Assembly: GCA_947627125.1 (NCBI GenBank)
Contig: CANQUY010000011.1
Span: forward strand, 1 to 21,862
DNA length: 21,862 nucleotides
Direction: 5' to 3'
Origin: an uncultured Clostridia bacterium
GTDB lineage: Bacteria > Bacillota > Clostridia > Christensenellales > Borkfalkiaceae
Shown: piece after piece, positions 21,324-21,862 of the stretch
Layout of the letters: every line of letters begins with the position of its first letter
How positions within the stretch are numbered: position 1 is the stretch's first letter
Made by a program: the position numbers and the translations under genes
Notes under the pieces: generated by a model
The model's database searches: none
What the model was told of the DNA's origin: nothing
The model's input: the letters and a program-made list of their open reading frames with translations, nothing else

Positions 21324-21473
21324 ACGGCGTCATGCTGAGAACGTGAACATGAACGCAGTCTACGAGAGCTCTACCGAAGCATCTCGCCGCATGCTTTACG
21401 GACATTCGCCGCGAGATTCTTCGGGTAAGTTCTTTTTGACTTCGTTCCTACTCCCTTTCTCAGAATGACGCGG
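21324..21473 (+). repeat. B/A palindromic composite
   Basis: A reverse B element (21324-21390), the 18-nt linker ATGCTTTACGGACATTCG and a forward A element (21409-21473), the same order as at 8103 and 14223. Confidence 0.85.
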
Positions 21474-21480
21474 CGGGAAG

Positions 21481-21862
21481 GACTTCGTTTGAGGGGATTC
21501 TTCGGTCGCTTGCGCTCCCTCAGAATGAGCGGTTGGTGCGTCATCCTGCCCCCGCGCTCCCTCAAAAGGACGCGGCGGAAGGGACTTCGTTTGAGGGGAT
21601 TCTTCGGTCGCTTGCGCTCCCTCAGAATGAGCGGTTGGTGCGTCATCCTGCCCCCGCGCTCCCTCAAAAGGACGCGGCGGAAGGGACTTCGTTTGAGGGG
21701 ATTCTTCGGTCGCTTGCGCTCCCTCAGAATGAGCGGTTGGTGCGTCATCCTGCCCCCGCGCTCCCTCAAAAGGACGCGGCGGAAGGGACTTCGTTTGAGG
21801 GGATTCTTCGGTCGCTTGCGCTCCCTCAGAATGAGCGGTTGGTGCGTCATCCTGCCCCCGCG
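21481..21862 (+). repeat. 102-bp tandem repeat array, 3.7 copies, open at the window end
   Basis: Copies start at 21481, 21583, 21685 and 21787 (last one truncated by the window). The copies look identical by eye. Each unit contains a minimal A-like hairpin (ATTCTTCGG ... CTCAGAAT), TCATCCTGCCCCCGCG and GACGCGGCGG. The block follows the A element at 21409-21473 and probably grew from it. The minus-strand reading frame through it is repeat-driven and not accepted as a gene. Confidence 0.92.

Noticed and set aside
21371..21850. 159-residue minus-strand reading frame with a 34-residue repeat
   Set aside because: It is produced by the 102-bp tandem array, begins in an A/B composite, has no RBS that I can see, and runs against all other genes.
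1..21862. tRNA or rRNA genes
   Set aside because: I looked for conserved tRNA arms and rRNA stretches in the intergenic regions and saw none; these regions are occupied by palindromic repeats.

Overview
The window is a G+C-rich bacterial chromosome segment (about 60% by eye) in which every supported gene lies on the + strand. Gene content points to a Firmicute of the class Clostridia: a pcrA-ligA pair, a yicC-gmk-rpoZ-priA-def cluster, rpsU with an A/G-rich Shine-Dalgarno, AraM/AraL-like neighbours and a SpoIIA/Rsb-type sigma-factor operon. An uncultured gut lineage (for example Christensenellales-like) would fit, but that placement is inference. Promoters are easy to read: six are close to TTGACA, 17 bp, TATAAT (one has an 18 bp spacer), and several sit in short A+T-rich islands.

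Layout. (1) 1-1346: rdgB and a YfcE-like phosphoesterase, overlapping by ATGA, behind a promoter with nested palindromes. (2) 1325-2271: a HTH regulator whose -35 box lies in the loop of the preceding terminator. (3) 2343-3047: rpsU, too short for routine ORF calling, then an unknown all-helical protein. (4) 3048-3705: a block of palindromic repeats. (5) 3669-8044: pcrA-ligA. (6) 8316-12875: yicC-gmk-rpoZ, terminator, palindromic element, priA-def. (7) 13284-14107: flavin reductase fused to two short rubredoxin domains. (8) 14577-16063: an orphan sugar-type ABC ATPase. (9) 16466-19336: a predicted metal exporter with a His-rich loop, an AraM-like protein lacking its metal ligands, and an AraL/NagD-like HAD phosphatase. 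(10) 19333-21169: a four-gene partner-switching operon: STAS antagonist, degenerate HATPase, SigB/SigF-type sigma factor, second HATPase. (11) 21170-21862: repeats ending in a 102-bp tandem array that runs off the window.

Most long intergenic gaps are filled by related imperfect palindromes, called here A (arms around ATTCT/AGAAT), B (ATGCT/AGCAT) and C (ATCCT/AGGAT). A and B are about 60-67 bp, usually face each other across an 18-nt linker, and resemble REP/BIME elements. Base changes in one arm are matched in the other, so the foldback itself appears to be conserved.

The strongest candidates for something undescribed are the partner-switching operon with two divergent anti-sigma ATPases flanking the sigma gene, the covarying repeat family, the leaderless-looking pcrA and regulator transcripts, the AraM-like pseudoenzyme, and the duplicated mini-rubredoxin protein.
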